This document shows, piece by piece, positions 14,266-14,388 of a stretch of 14,388 bases of DNA. The translations under genes were made by a program, and so were the position numbers. Source of the stretch: Alphaproteobacteria bacterium (GTDB lineage Bacteria > Pseudomonadota > Alphaproteobacteria > RUG11792); the NCBI GenBank assembly GCA_025998575.1, contig BNWD01000017.1, positions 1 through 14,388 on the forward strand, written 5' to 3'. Positions within the stretch are counted from its first letter, which is position 1; each line of letters opens with the position of its first letter. Below the pieces are notes generated by a model that was given only the letters and a program-made list of their open reading frames with translations, did no database searches and had not been told where the DNA came from.

Positions 14266-14388
14266 TTAGAGTTGTGAGTAAGCTGCCTCTAAAGATCGTA
14301 TATTTGAACGCCATTTTAGGTAGCTCTGTTTAATATTATTATAATAATCTTGCATATCATCTGCACACCAAAAACTCTTAAGTTGCGG
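14266..14388 (-). CDS. C-terminal end of a gene entering from the right edge
   Basis: The last 40 codons of a minus-strand gene are present, with its 5' part beyond the window. They read PQLKSFWCADDMQDYYNNIK, then QSYLKWRSNIRSLEAAYSQL and TAA at 14266-14268. The composition is protein-like, helical and rich in aromatic residues. The frame is open to the edge and a GC-rich stem-loop follows the stop directly, which together support a real gene end. The family cannot be recognised from so short a tail. Confidence 0.5.
   Translation of the reverse strand, partial: PQLKSFWCADDMQDYYNNIKQSYLKWRSNIRSLEAAYSQL

Noticed and set aside
1..14388. tRNA, rRNA, riboswitch, CRISPR array or intact insertion sequence
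   Set aside because: No T-loop GTTCRANYC with a matching acceptor stem, no regularly spaced repeats, and no transposase motifs or terminal inverted repeats were seen on either strand.

Overview
The window is about 14.4 kb of AT-rich DNA from what looks like an obligately intracellular or host-associated alphaproteobacterium, perhaps of the Holosporales type. The grounds are the adjacent dnaG-rpoD pair in the alphaproteobacterial order, an organophosphate:phosphate antiporter of the kind intracellular bacteria use to take host sugar phosphates, low coding density, and several recognisably decayed genes between intact housekeeping genes. The lineage is inferred; no rRNA or other direct marker is present.

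Layout, left to right. Positions 1-1660 hold no intact gene. They contain broken coding remnants: an uncertain one on the minus strand (79-397) and three on the plus strand (538-1206, 1259-1333, 1370-1642), at least two of which look exported. Positions 1662-2573 (minus) encode a WbpM/CapD-type polysaccharide protein cut off before its catalytic domain. Positions 2574-3760 are mostly empty apart from a frameshifted plus-strand gene (3270-3612). Positions 3761-7530 (minus) carry dnaG followed by rpoD. The short gap between them is a decayed tandem duplication of the end of dnaG plus the rpoD ribosome-binding site. Positions 7531-9596 have no intact gene but hold a HigA-like antitoxin remnant, a three-copy degenerate repeat family and two strong hairpins. 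Positions 9597-13022 (minus) look like an operon: dnaA, then an OPA-family sugar-phosphate transporter, then a zinc-ribbon/DUF3426 membrane protein, probably read from a promoter just upstream of dnaA. Positions 13188-14388 hold a small charged protein, a split gene, a tiny possible exported peptide (plus strand) and the C-terminal end of a gene that enters from the right edge (minus).

How the genes fit together. DnaA (initiation), DnaG (priming) and RpoD (housekeeping sigma factor) form the replication and transcription core. The transporter is the only metabolic gene and would bring phosphorylated host metabolites into the cell. All confidently intact genes are on the minus strand, while most of the broken ones read on the plus strand. 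I did not find a clearly new defence or mobile system. The most unusual items are the dnaG-rpoD junction duplication, the intergenic repeat family and the dnaA-transporter linkage.
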